DNA of 64,000 nucleotides from Tumebacillus sp. BK434. GTDB lineage: Bacteria; Bacillota; Bacilli; Tumebacillales; Tumebacillaceae. The stretch is taken from the NCBI RefSeq assembly GCF_004340785.1, contig NZ_SLXS01000001.1, positions 62,001 to 126,000 of the forward strand. Reading direction: 5' to 3'. The notes under the pieces were generated by a model, which worked only from the letters and a program-made list of their open reading frames with translations, did not search any database and was not told the DNA's origin. The first letter of the stretch is position 1; every line of letters starts with the position of its first letter. A program made the position numbers and the translations under genes. Below are positions 28,034-35,644 of this stretch, piece after piece.

Positions 28034-29091
28034 ACAGCAACTCGAAACTGAATGCGTTTCTCATCCCTGTGCTGGCTGTCATCCTTGGGATGATCATCGG
28101 GGCGATCGTGATGTTTGCGATGGGCTACAACCCGCTACAGGCGTACTCGCTGATGTTCCAAGGCATTTTTGCAAATCCGTATTACATGGGCGAGACTTTA
28201 CGCTCGGTGACGCCGCTGATCTTTGCCGGTCTGGCTGTCGCGTTTGCTTTTCGCACCGGTCTGTTTAACATCGGCGTCGAAGGCCAGTTCATCATCGGCC
28301 AGTTGACCGCCGCATACGTCGGCATCATGTGGGATCTGCCGCCGGTGCTCCACGCGATCGTCGCGGTGGGGGTCGCTATGGTGGCGGCAGGCCTCTATGC
28401 AGGCATCGCCGGCTGGCTGAAAGCGCGTCTTGGCGTACATGAAGTCATCACGACGATCATGCTCAACTACATCGCGCTGTTCAGCGCCAACTACATCATC
28501 CGCACGTTCCTGAAAGGCGCGTCGGAAGGCACGAAAGACATTCTGCCGTCGGCAGCGCTGACCTCGCAGTTCCTCGCCAACCTGTTCGATGGGGCGCGCG
28601 TCAACTTCGGCCTGTTCCTGGCACTGGGCTTGACCTTGCTGATGTATTGGCTGCTTTGGAAGACGACGACCGGCTACGAACTGCGCGCTGTCGGGCTCAA
28701 TCCGCACGCGTCCGAGTACGCCGGGATGAGCGTTTCGAAAAACGTCGTGCTGTCAATGGTGATCTCCGGCATGCTCGCCGGTGCGGGCGGCGCGGTGGAA
28801 ACGCTTGGCGTCTACGGCTACATGGCGATCTCCGCCGGCTTTACCGGCATCGGCTTTGACGGCATCGCCGTCGCGCTGATCGGGGCGAACAACCCGTTTG
28901 GGGTCGTGCTTGGTGCTCTCTTGTTTGGCGGTTTCTCCTTTGGCGCGGACAACATGCAGCGCACCGAAGGGATCCCGACCGAATCGATTCAGATCGTCAT
29001 CTCGATGATCATCTACTTCGTGGCGGCGTCCTCGATCATCTACCGTTTGCTCGGTGTGTTCCGTCGTCGTCGTGAGGAGGTGCAGAGCTGA
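28030..29091 (+). CDS. nupP: Nucleoside ABC transporter permease
   Basis: A 353-residue membrane protein of the branched-chain/nucleoside permease family (BPD_transp_2), with about nine hydrophobic segments and the conserved loop TTGYELRAVGLNPHASEYAGM followed by GAGGAVETLG. It forms the channel heterodimer with NupQ. The ATG overlaps the nupO stop, and its own TGA overlaps the nupQ ATG, so synthesis of the complex is coupled. Confidence 0.92.
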   Translation: MNSNSKLNAFLIPVLAVILGMIIGAIVMFAMGYNPLQAYSLMFQGIFANPYYMGETLRSVTPLIFAGLAVAFAFRTGLFNIGVEGQFIIGQLTAAYVGIMWDLPPVLHAIVAVGVAMVAAGLYAGIAGWLKARLGVHEVITTIMLNYIALFSANYIIRTFLKGASEGTKDILPSAALTSQFLANLFDGARVNFGLFLALGLTLLMYWLLWKTTTGYELRAVGLNPHASEYAGMSVSKNVVLSMVISGMLAGAGGAVETLGVYGYMAISAGFTGIGFDGIAVALIGANNPFGVVLGALLFGGFSFGADNMQRTEGIPTESIQIVISMIIYFVAASSIIYRLLGVFRRRREEVQS

Positions 29092-30059
29092 TGAATATTG
29101 CAGATATTTTGGTTACGATCATCAACGGTTCGATCATCTTTGCGACACCTTTGATTCTGGCAGCGCTTGGCGGCGTATTCTCAGAGCGCTCCGGCGTCGT
29201 CAACATCGCGCTGGAAGGCTTGATGGTCATCGGCGCGTTCACCGCAGCTGTGATCACGATCTTCGCCGGCGAACAGTGGGGCGTGCCGGGCTGGCTGGCT
29301 CCGTGGCTTGGGATGCTCGCTGCGATGGTGGCCGGCATCATCTTCTCGCTGCCGCATGCGGTGGCGTCGATCGATTTCAAAGCCGACCAGACGGTCAGCG
29401 GCGTGGCGCTCAATTTCTTGGCAGCAGGTTTTGCTCTGTTCTTGGTCAAGAAGATTTTTGAAGGGGCAGGTCAGACCACGACCGTGCAAAACGTGTTCAC
29501 TAAGATTGCCATTCCGGGCCTGTATGAGATTCCGATTATCGGCCCAGGGGTCTTTAACGTGTACGGCATCTCCTATCTGGCATTGATCCTCGTTGGGGTC
29601 TCGTATTTTGTGCTGTACAAGACGTCGTTCGGCCTGCGCCTGCGCGCTGTCGGCGAACATCCGCGCGCAGCCGATACGCTGGGCGTCAACGTGCGCAAGA
29701 TGCGCTATCTGGCGGTGATGATTTCAGGCGCGCTGGCCGGGCTTGGCGGCAGTGCGCTGTCGATCGCGATCTCGTCGAACTTCCAGCATGCGACCGTCTC
29801 CGGTCACGGCTTTATGGCGCTGGCGGCGATGATCTTCGGCAAATGGCATCCGGCCGGCGCGATGGGCGCAGCGCTGTTCTTCGGCTTTGCGACCGCGCTG
29901 TCCGTCTCCGGCCAGGTGCTGGGGCTGACCGCCTACGTGCCGAGCGAATTTTTGAATGCGCTGCCGTACCTGCTGACGATCCTCGCACTCGCCGGGGTGG
30001 TTGGACGGGCGGAAGCGCCGGCCGCATCGGGCAAGCCGTACGAAAAAGGCAGCCGATAA
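29091..30059 (+). CDS. nupQ: Nucleoside ABC transporter permease
   Basis: A 322-residue membrane protein, partner of NupP. Conserved features are the N-terminal LILAALGGVFSERSGVVNIALEG block and FGLRLRAVGEHPRAADTLGVNV, the coupling-loop region that contacts the ATPase. It has about eight hydrophobic segments. TGATG couples it to nupP. The operon ends with an intrinsic terminator 15 bases after its stop codon. Confidence 0.92.
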   Translation: MNIADILVTIINGSIIFATPLILAALGGVFSERSGVVNIALEGLMVIGAFTAAVITIFAGEQWGVPGWLAPWLGMLAAMVAGIIFSLPHAVASIDFKADQTVSGVALNFLAAGFALFLVKKIFEGAGQTTTVQNVFTKIAIPGLYEIPIIGPGVFNVYGISYLALILVGVSYFVLYKTSFGLRLRAVGEHPRAADTLGVNVRKMRYLAVMISGALAGLGGSALSIAISSNFQHATVSGHGFMALAAMIFGKWHPAGAMGAALFFGFATALSVSGQVLGLTAYVPSEFLNALPYLLTILALAGVVGRAEAPAASGKPYEKGSR

Positions 30060-30073
30060 ACGGTCAATACTTC

Positions 30074-30105
30074 AGAGGGACGGGTCGAACCCCGTTCCTC
30101 TTTTT
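30074..30105 (+). terminator. Intrinsic terminator after nupQ
   Basis: AGAGGGACGGG (30074-30084) pairs with CCCGTTCCTCT (30091-30101) with one G-T wobble; T-run to 30105. Confidence 0.88.
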
Positions 30106-30114
30106 CATTTTCTC

Positions 30115-30123
30115 TGGTATAAT
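30115..30123 (+). promoter_or_regulatory. Extended -10 promoter for the HD-GYP gene
   Basis: TGG followed by a perfect TATAAT (30118-30123). No good -35 is present; its place is taken by the upstream terminator tail. Confidence 0.6.
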
Positions 30124-30155
30124 TTTCACACACAATTCATGCGGGGGAAACAGGT

Positions 30156-31199
30156 ATGCCGACAAACGAGCGTAAAGTGCAAACATCTGAATGGCAGAGC
30201 GAACTGGTCCTGGCCCGTGACATCATCGGGGAGCGGGGGCAATTGGTGCTGCCGCGCAAGACGGTGCTGACTCAAGCACAGTTGACCCGGCTGAAACAGC
30301 TTGGCATCTTAGAAGTCTGGGTGCGGGAGATCGACCCGGTGGTGGCGCCGCTGTTTAACGATGTGATCGTGCAGGTCTATGAAGAAGCGGCCATCTGTGT
30401 GGAAGACCTGTTTGCTCAGGCGTCTGCCGCCCGCCAGCTCGACTTGGCGGACATGCCCGACGTGCTGCAACAGTTTTGGTGCGTCTGCAAAGAAGAAACT
30501 AATTTTTTGAACTTAATTCTGAATCTTCGCACGCTAGATGACTATACGTTTCAACATTCGCTGGGGGTCGGTCTGCTCTCAGCGCAGATCGGAGAGTGGA
30601 TGGGCCTTACTGAGGAGCAGTGCGACGAGCTGCTGCTTGCCGGCACCTTGCACGACATCGGCAAGAGCCTGGTCGACCAGGACGTGCTGCTGAAGCCGGA
30701 CCGACTGACACCGGAAGAGTATGAGCATATCAAAGCGCATACGACGCTCGGCTACATGGTGCTGCGCAATTCGGAAGTCAGGGAGGCGGTCGCGCTGACG
30801 GCGCTCAACCACCACGAGCGCTTGGACGGCAGCGGGTATCCGCGCGGGTTGCGGCGAGGCGAGATCGACCTGTACAGCCGCATCGTCGCCGTCTCAGATG
30901 TGTTTAATGCGATGACGTCGCGCCGCGTCTACCGCGATGCCGCTTCCTATTACCGCGTGCTCGATGAACTGCTCAGCGATTCGTATGGCGCGCTCGACCC
31001 GGAGGTCGTGCTGGTCTTCGCCCGGCACATGGCCGGTTTTTTCGTTGGCAACGTGGTGCGGCTGACTGACGGCAGCACAGGCAAAGTGGTGATGATCCCG
31101 AAGGACCGCCCGACGCGGCCGCTGTTGATGACAGAAGCAGGGGTGGTCGATTTGCAGAAGCACCCCGAGCTGTTCATCGAAAAAGTGCTGGAAGTATGA
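30156..31199 (+). CDS. HD-GYP domain protein (probable c-di-GMP phosphodiesterase)
   Basis: A 347-residue cytoplasmic protein. The N-terminal 110 residues have no recognised sensor domain; the C-terminal HD-GYP domain carries LHDIGKS (H166, D167), the HHERLDGSGYP motif with GYP at 227-229, and VSDVFNAMTS. Active HD-GYP proteins hydrolyse cyclic di-GMP to pGpG or GMP. All recognised catalytic signatures are intact. The gene has its own extended -10 promoter and is followed by small regulatory and housekeeping genes with no obvious functional tie. The signal it responds to cannot be told. Confidence 0.9.
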   Translation: MPTNERKVQTSEWQSELVLARDIIGERGQLVLPRKTVLTQAQLTRLKQLGILEVWVREIDPVVAPLFNDVIVQVYEEAAICVEDLFAQASAARQLDLADMPDVLQQFWCVCKEETNFLNLILNLRTLDDYTFQHSLGVGLLSAQIGEWMGLTEEQCDELLLAGTLHDIGKSLVDQDVLLKPDRLTPEEYEHIKAHTTLGYMVLRNSEVREAVALTALNHHERLDGSGYPRGLRRGEIDLYSRIVAVSDVFNAMTSRRVYRDAASYYRVLDELLSDSYGALDPEVVLVFARHMAGFFVGNVVRLTDGSTGKVVMIPKDRPTRPLLMTEAGVVDLQKHPELFIEKVLEV

Positions 31200-31240
31200 T
31201 ACAATGGTCGCAGTTTTGATGTGCGAAGGAGACTTGCCCG

Positions 31241-31444
31241 ATGAGCGCAACCCAATCGTTTGAGCAACTGTTGAAAGAGAAGAAGCTGACTATACAGAAA
31301 ATTGCTGATGAGACGGGCGTCTCGACGCTCGCTTTGGAATTTCTGATCTACAAACAACACCAGCCGAAGCCGCACATCGCCCAAAAGATCGCCAAAGTGC
31401 TGGAGATGAAAGTCGGAGAGATCTGGCCGGAACTGAAACCATAA
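31241..31444 (+). CDS. Small XRE/Cro-like helix-turn-helix protein
   Basis: A 67-residue protein consisting almost entirely of one HTH_3-type domain (LTIQKIADETGVSTLALEFL as helices 2-3, then IAQKIAKVLEMKVGEIWP). GAAGGAGA precedes the ATG. It overlaps the next gene by one base (TAATG), forming a two-gene unit with a gamma-glutamylcyclotransferase-like protein. Single-domain HTH proteins often act as local regulators; the target is unknown. Confidence 0.8.
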   Translation: MSATQSFEQLLKEKKLTIQKIADETGVSTLALEFLIYKQHQPKPHIAQKIAKVLEMKVGEIWPELKP

Positions 31445-31824
31445 TGCAGAAGAAGATCTTTGTCTATGGCACGCTGCTCAGCGGCGAGCGCAATCATCAT
31501 GTCGCCGCGCCATTTTTGCTGCAGATCGAGCCCGGCCGCGTGCGGGGCCGCTTGTATGATGCGGCAGAAGGGCGGTACCCGGCGCTGGTGCTCGCGGCTG
31601 ACGGTGAGTGGATCGAAGGGGAATGGTTCCTCGTGACGCCAGAGGGCGTGGCGAAGATGGATGAGCTGGAAGCGTATTTTGGCCCGGGGCATCCTGACAA
31701 TCTGTACGAGCGCGTGACGGTGCGCGATGCGGACAGCGGGCAGGCAGGCGACATCTATGTGTGGCACAATCCGCGCGGATGCCCGCCGATCCCCGGCGGT
31801 TCGTGGCGGGCGTATCGCAAATGA
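31444..31824 (+). CDS. Gamma-glutamylcyclotransferase-like protein (AIG2/GGCT fold)
   Basis: A 126-residue GGCT-fold protein. The substrate loop FVYGTLLSGERNHH is at residues 6-19, and the acidic MDELEAYFG segment near 72-80 supplies the candidate catalytic glutamate. Family enzymes release 5-oxoproline from gamma-glutamyl amines or amino acids; bacterial members are poorly characterised. It is translated together with the preceding HTH gene and ended by a strong terminator. Confidence 0.85.
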   Translation: MQKKIFVYGTLLSGERNHHVAAPFLLQIEPGRVRGRLYDAAEGRYPALVLAADGEWIEGEWFLVTPEGVAKMDELEAYFGPGHPDNLYERVTVRDADSGQAGDIYVWHNPRGCPPIPGGSWRAYRK

Positions 31825-31837
31825 CATAGGAACGAAT

Positions 31838-31880
31838 AAGAGAAAGCGACCTCTCAGGCAGAGGTCGCTTTCTCTTGTTG
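31838..31880 (+). terminator. Intrinsic terminator after the GGCT-like gene
   Basis: Perfect 17-base arms AAGAGAAAGCGACCTCT (31838-31854) and AGAGGTCGCTTTCTCTT (31860-31876), five-base loop, followed by GTTGTTG. It also lies 3' of the oppositely oriented SASP gene and may serve both. Confidence 0.88.
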
Positions 31881-31909
31881 TTGTCCCTATGTAGCAAAGG
31901 AAATGAAAA

Positions 31910-32122
31910 TTAGCGGCGCATGCCCATCGTGCCCATGCCGGACATCGACTGTTCGGCAAAAGCGACCAGGCGCTTCGTCATTTCACCGCCAACCGAACCG
32001 TTCATGCGGGAGGGGGTGTCACCACTGAGGTTTACACCGAATTCATTCGCAATTTCGTACTTCATCCGATCCAGCGCGTTTTCTGCGCCGTTCACCAGCA
32101 CTCGATTGGAATTGCGTGCCAT
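31910..32122 (-). CDS. Alpha/beta-type small acid-soluble spore protein
   Basis: A 70-residue alpha/beta SASP. It has the conserved [15 protein letters not shown] segment, with the germination-protease site between E and I, and the DNA-binding block [21 protein letters not shown]. These proteins coat forespore DNA, giving UV and heat resistance, and are degraded by GPR at germination. ATG 32122 is chosen because AAGGAGGTG lies just upstream on the minus strand; the frame extends further without similarity. I found no convincing sigma-G promoter. The C-terminus is Met/Gly-rich ([12 protein letters not shown]), common in related genera. Confidence 0.95.
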   Translation of the reverse strand: MARNSNRVLVNGAENALDRMKYEIANEFGVNLSGDTPSRMNGSVGGEMTKRLVAFAEQSMSGMGTMGMRR

Positions 32123-32242
32123 TGCTATCACCTCCTTGTATTGAATACCTTTCCTTGGCATCTTCGTTCTTATACATGGGATGGTATCCTATTTTTCGGT
32201 CATCCTAAGCGGTAAAGACCGATCTGAAGGGGAGGTGTCCCT

Positions 32243-32425
32243 GTGCGCTCCGACAGCTTAAAAATGATCAATCTGTATGAGATCCCGGTCCGTGATGCCA
32301 AAAGCATCGTCGATGTGCTGCAAAACGATCTCAAGGAATACGAGCAGCTCGACGCTGATTTTGGTCCAGGCACGGAACAGGCCTTGAAACAATTTGTTGA
32401 GGAGATGTCCCGCCACCTCGAGTAG
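32243..32425 (+). CDS. Small protein of unknown function
   Basis: A 60-residue acidic protein, probably helical, with the repeated hydrophobic spacing of a coiled-coil or helical bundle (IVDVLQNDLKEYEQLDADFG). I do not recognise the family. GGGGAGGTG precedes the GTG start. A 37-codon membrane peptide gene follows 16 bases later, and both end at a shared terminator, so they probably form one transcript divergent from the SASP gene. Confidence 0.6.
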   Translation: MRSDSLKMINLYEIPVRDAKSIVDVLQNDLKEYEQLDADFGPGTEQALKQFVEEMSRHLE

Positions 32426-32441
32426 AAAGGAGTGCACATCC

Positions 32442-32555
32442 ATGCCGCCGTCTCTCTGGTTTACCGCAAATTGGATCGGGGTGCTGACCATTCTTGCCAC
32501 GGTCGGTGTTCTGGTCTGGCTGATGGCCTACCGCCGCAAAAGCAAGCGCAGATAA
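32442..32555 (+). CDS. Single-span membrane peptide
   Basis: A 37-residue peptide with a short N-terminus, one hydrophobic span (WIGVLTILATVGVLVWLMAY) and a basic C-terminal tail (RRKSKRR). AAAGGAG lies ten bases before the ATG. The layout (N-out, positive cytoplasmic tail) is common in small regulatory or sporulation membrane peptides. No homologue is recognised. It lies between a small cytoplasmic protein and a bidirectional terminator. Confidence 0.6.
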   Translation: MPPSLWFTANWIGVLTILATVGVLVWLMAYRRKSKRR

Positions 32556-32558
32556 CTC

Positions 32559-32602
32559 AAAAAGCCGCCTGCCCCACACAGCTGCATGGGCAAGCGGCTT
32601 TT
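32559..32602. terminator. Bidirectional terminator
   Basis: AAAAGCCGC-TGCCC pairs with GGGCA-GCGGCTTTT across a 13-base loop; A-run on the left and T-run on the right give U-tracts on both strands. It separates the small membrane peptide gene from the convergent gene at 32605-32949. Confidence 0.8.
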
Positions 32603-32604
32603 CG

Positions 32605-32949
32605 CTATTTCCATTTTTCGATGCCGATGATATAAGCTTGCGTAAAACCGATTCCGAGGTTGCGCGTTTCTCGGAGCAGCGCCCGGATGACCGATTCGTG
32701 TCCGTTTTTCATCAGTGTCTCAATGATCGTCTTGGCAGTAAACGGCTCGCTCATCGCTTCCTGCACGTCCGGATCGTTTTCGAGATCGTCCAGCCATTCA
32801 TCGCTGTAATGCGGGCCGAGTCGCTCTGCATACGCCTTTTTGTACAGGTCTTTCACCGAAAAGGGCAGATTGAGTGCCTTGAGATAGAAGTCCAACTGAT
32901 ACAAGGCCTGGTCCGTCGTATACTCCGTATGATGAAATTCTTGTGCCAC
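32605..32949 (-). CDS. Conserved small protein of unknown function, paralogue of 37336-37704
   Basis: A 114-residue soluble, acidic, helical protein. It is clearly related to the product of 37336-37704: both share a QL-x-Y start, PF-x-x-x-DLY-x-x-AY, W-L-x-x-L-x-x-DP-x-V, a TL-x-x-NG segment and an E-T-x-R-LGIG ending. I do not recognise the family. GGGGAGA precedes the GTG start. It is a monocistronic minus-strand gene converging with a small membrane peptide gene. Having two diverged copies within 5 kb suggests a lineage-specific family. Confidence 0.75.
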   Translation of the reverse strand: MAQEFHHTEYTTDQALYQLDFYLKALNLPFSVKDLYKKAYAERLGPHYSDEWLDDLENDPDVQEAMSEPFTAKTIIETLMKNGHESVIRALLRETRNLGIGFTQAYIIGIEKWK

Positions 32950-33027
32950 CTTGACATCTCCCCTTTTCCTGTGACCTTCGAATCCTTTTTCTATATATAT
33001 TCAAAATCAGAAAAAGTGATGATTTTT

Positions 33028-33036
33028 TGGTACAAT
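33028..33036 (+). promoter_or_regulatory. Extended -10 promoter for a tiny membrane peptide
   Basis: TGG followed by TACAAT (33031-33036), 32 bases before the GTG start at 33068. Confidence 0.5.
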
Positions 33037-33067
33037 ATGATGGAGTTGAAATGAGGAGGAAGACATC

Positions 33068-33157
33068 GTGGATTTCTTTATGGCTGTAGCGTTTGTGCTC
33101 GTGGGGTTTCTCACGTTTGGATTAATGATGATCTTTGCGCGGAAGAAAAAGAAATAA
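33068..33157 (+). CDS. 29-residue membrane peptide
   Basis: The frame encodes a hydrophobic span (FFMAVAFVLVGFLTFGLMMIF) followed by a basic ARKKKK tail. GAGGAGG lies eight bases before the GTG, and an extended -10 promoter is upstream, so the short gene looks real. Its stop codon is embedded in the left arm of a perfect 18-base hairpin shared with the convergent MFS gene. Function is unknown; such peptides often associate with larger membrane proteins. Confidence 0.6.
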   Translation: MDFFMAVAFVLVGFLTFGLMMIFARKKKK

Positions 33158-33192
33158 GGATGGAACTTCGAGGGTCGAAGTTCCATCCTTAT
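33154..33192. terminator. Perfect 18-base hairpin containing both convergent stop codons
   Basis: The 18-base arms 33154-33171 (beginning ATAAGGATGG) and 33175-33192 are perfect complements around a GGG loop. TAA of the 29-codon gene (33155-33157) and TAA of the MFS gene (33189-33191, minus strand) lie at the base of the stem. No long U-track follows, so it may stabilise 3' ends as well as, or instead of, terminating. Confidence 0.75.
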
Positions 33193-34412
33193 ACGCGCAA
33201 GGACTCGCGCAAGGACTGACAGGTGCGCCGGAAGAAAAACAAGGCGACGAGCGGGGACAGGCCGACCAGCAGGAAGGTCAGTTTCAGCGACAAGCTTTGC
33301 GAAACTTGCCATTGCAACAGGATCAAGGCGAGGATCGACAAGCAGCGCCCTGTGTTGACCACCGCTTCCCGGATGACGATGTATTCGACTTTGCGGTGCA
33401 CCGCTTCCGGAAGCTGCCCCATCACGTCGTAGGTGAGGCAGGAATAAGGGATGACCAAGAGCGGCGTGAACAAAGCATTGGCAATCCCAAAGACAAACAG
33501 GGAGACTTTGTTCACTTCAAATAACAACAGCAGGACGGAGAGTCCCAGCATCATCGCGGCGGTCGTGACAAACGTCATGCGCCGCGCGTTGGTCAGAAAT
33601 TTCTTGACCACATAATAGGCGAGCAGCGACCCGGCCGATGTGAACAGCAGATAGCGCGAGGCGGTCAGCTCGTCCTGTGTGATGACAAAGACCAGCAAAA
33701 ACGGCAAAAAGGCGAGCGTGCCTTCCCGAAATCCCATCGAGAAGGACATGGTGAGCATTTTTCTCCAGACATTCTTGTGTTCTTGCGGTGAAAATCCGGC
33801 GTACAAATCGTAAGAGGGCGGTCCTGCTCTGGGACTGAGCTTCCATGTGATCAGCACGGCGGTCAGGAACAAAGCGAACGAGACGGTAAAGATGATCGTA
33901 TAGCCTTTCATCGGCAAGGTGGAAAGAATGCGACCGGCGAGCAGCGGCGCGGCCATCGTGGCCACAGCGAACAAAAAGCCGTTGGCGCCGTTGTATTCGT
34001 CCCGCGTCTCCGGTTCGGTCACTTCAAACACAAGCACGTTGTAGGACAGCCAAAAAAAGCCGGTGCCCAAGCCCTGCAGTACTCCGAGCAGCACGTACAG
34101 GCTCACCGCCCGCGAGCCGAAGCTGATGATCAGGATGTAGAACAGGGCGAGGATGGCGACGCCGATGCGCAGCGTGTACAAGCGATCGCTTTTTTTGGCA
34201 ATCCAGCCGGCGATCGTGTACCCGATCGCAGAAAACAAAAAGATATAGAAGTTGTAGATGGCAATCTGCTCGACGCTCTGCAGGAACTTCCAGAGGTAGA
34301 TGTTGAGGAAAGTGTTCGATAAGGCGCTCGCTCCCGCAAAAAGGGTGTTGATCGAAAGCAGCCATTTGGAGCTTGGTGGCAAAAGCTGCCGAGTGGCTTC
34401 TGTCGTGTTCAT
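33189..34412 (-). CDS. MFS transporter
   Basis: A 407-residue membrane protein with ten to twelve hydrophobic segments, a basic loop between the two halves (WKLSPRAGPPS) and the cytoplasmic AKKSDRLYTLR loop typical of the major facilitator superfamily A-motif region. GGAGGAGG precedes the ATG. The substrate cannot be told; no regulator is adjacent. The gene is divergent from a Med-like lipoprotein gene and converges on a 29-codon membrane peptide gene with a shared hairpin. Confidence 0.85.
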   Translation of the reverse strand: MNTTEATRQLLPPSSKWLLSINTLFAGASALSNTFLNIYLWKFLQSVEQIAIYNFYIFLFSAIGYTIAGWIAKKSDRLYTLRIGVAILALFYILIISFGSRAVSLYVLLGVLQGLGTGFFWLSYNVLVFEVTEPETRDEYNGANGFLFAVATMAAPLLAGRILSTLPMKGYTIIFTVSFALFLTAVLITWKLSPRAGPPSYDLYAGFSPQEHKNVWRKMLTMSFSMGFREGTLAFLPFLLVFVITQDELTASRYLLFTSAGSLLAYYVVKKFLTNARRMTFVTTAAMMLGLSVLLLLFEVNKVSLFVFGIANALFTPLLVIPYSCLTYDVMGQLPEAVHRKVEYIVIREAVVNTGRCLSILALILLQWQVSQSLSLKLTFLLVGLSPLVALFFFRRTCQSLRESLRV

Positions 34413-34527
34413 GGACCTCCTCCTTTTTGTGAGATAGACATCCTTCAGCTTTCCCGCCGCATCGCAGGGTTACTTCTGGAAAAATTCGCAAAGGACGAGG
34501 CTCTGCTCGAACCTGAACGGAACTCTG

Positions 34528-34536
34528 TGTTATACT
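34528..34536 (+). promoter_or_regulatory. Extended -10 promoter for the Med-like lipoprotein gene
   Basis: TGT followed by TATACT (34531-34536), 62 bases before the ATG; no clear -35 element. Confidence 0.5.
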
Positions 34537-34597
34537 AGCAGGGAGTACCGTTTTTTCGCATCTCAGGCAATCTACAGGCAGGAGCGTTCCTTTCCAC

Positions 34598-35617
34598 ATG
34601 AAACAGAGAATCGTACAACTCATTGCAGCAGGCTGTCTGACCGCTGTGTTTGTCAGCGGTTGTCATAAACCAACGTTTGACCACATGGAACCAAGCTCGA
34701 TCAAATGGTCGATGAGCGTCGTCTCCGGCGCAGAGAGCGAAGCGGAGCAGCAGGCCGCCGATGTGCTCGCTCAGGAAGTGGCGGGCAAGCACGGACTGTC
34801 CGCCGAGGTGCTGTACACAGCGAAGGGGGGCAATGTCTCCCAGCTCGCCTCTTTAAAAGGGCTGGATCTCGTGCTGGCTGCTGCCGATACGCCGAAGATT
34901 CAGGAACTGGCCAAGGCGCATCCGGAACTGCGCTTTTCATTGCTCGGCGACACGTCCGACCCGACGCTTAGCAATGTCCGCCATCTCGTGCATCAGCGGG
35001 CAAGGATACTGTTCCTGGCCGGTTTCCTGGCGGCGGAAGCGAACCGCACGTCGAGCCAGCCGTTTACGGTGGTCGTAAAGGAACTGCGCACCCCGGACGA
35101 TCCGGACTGGAAGATGATCATGGCAGGTCTCCATTATGCCGGACGCAAAGATGTGCCGGTGCAAGTGCCGGTCTCGCAGCTCGACGGAACGGCCGGAGCG
35201 GGAACGGATGCAAGTGCCGGGCAGACGGCGGCGAACCGGAACACGCCGAAGCTGCAAGGCTTGTTGGCCGTCCTGCTCGATCCCGTTTCCGAGGCGGCGT
35301 GGGAGCAGCTCCGAGCGGGCGGCCAATGGCTCGTTCGCACCGATGAACGGGCGGCTGCCGTGCCGCTGCAAGATCGCGTCATCGCCCAGCCGGCCTCGCT
35401 GTATGAAGCGGCGCTGGAGCAGGAGGCGGCGCTGCTGGTGTCCGGAAAGTGGACAGGTCAGCAGAAGGCTGTGGTGGAAGGCAAGCAGACCTACCGCATC
35501 GCCAACCCGTCCGCCTTCGCCGATGCACAGATCGGCGTGCGTCTCGAACTGATCGAACAACAAGTGAAATCCGGTGCGATCAAGCCGGACGAATATGTGG
35601 CAGGAGTCGTGCAATAA
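34598..35617 (+). CDS. BMP/Med-like lipoprotein
   Basis: A 339-residue lipoprotein with signal peptide and lipobox FVSGC (C22). The rest has the two-lobed layout of BMP-family binding proteins (LDLVLAAADTPKIQELAKAHPELRFSLLG in two strands, then ILFLAGFLAAEANR), but conservation is weak, with a Thr/Gly/Ala-rich insert (about 197-214). It resembles Med, the B. subtilis positive regulator of competence, more than a transporter component, and no ABC genes are adjacent. An extended -10 promoter lies upstream. ymfK follows after 27 bases. Assignment to the Med group is tentative. Confidence 0.65.
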   Translation: MKQRIVQLIAAGCLTAVFVSGCHKPTFDHMEPSSIKWSMSVVSGAESEAEQQAADVLAQEVAGKHGLSAEVLYTAKGGNVSQLASLKGLDLVLAAADTPKIQELAKAHPELRFSLLGDTSDPTLSNVRHLVHQRARILFLAGFLAAEANRTSSQPFTVVVKELRTPDDPDWKMIMAGLHYAGRKDVPVQVPVSQLDGTAGAGTDASAGQTAANRNTPKLQGLLAVLLDPVSEAAWEQLRAGGQWLVRTDERAAAVPLQDRVIAQPASLYEAALEQEAALLVSGKWTGQQKAVVEGKQTYRIANPSAFADAQIGVRLELIEQQVKSGAIKPDEYVAGVVQ

Positions 35618-35644
35618 GCTGACCCTGATGGCAAAAGGGGATGA

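Noticed and set aside
32123-32242. Sigma-G promoter for the alpha/beta SASP gene
   Set aside because: No -10/-35 pair with acceptable spacing was found on the minus strand, although such a promoter is expected.
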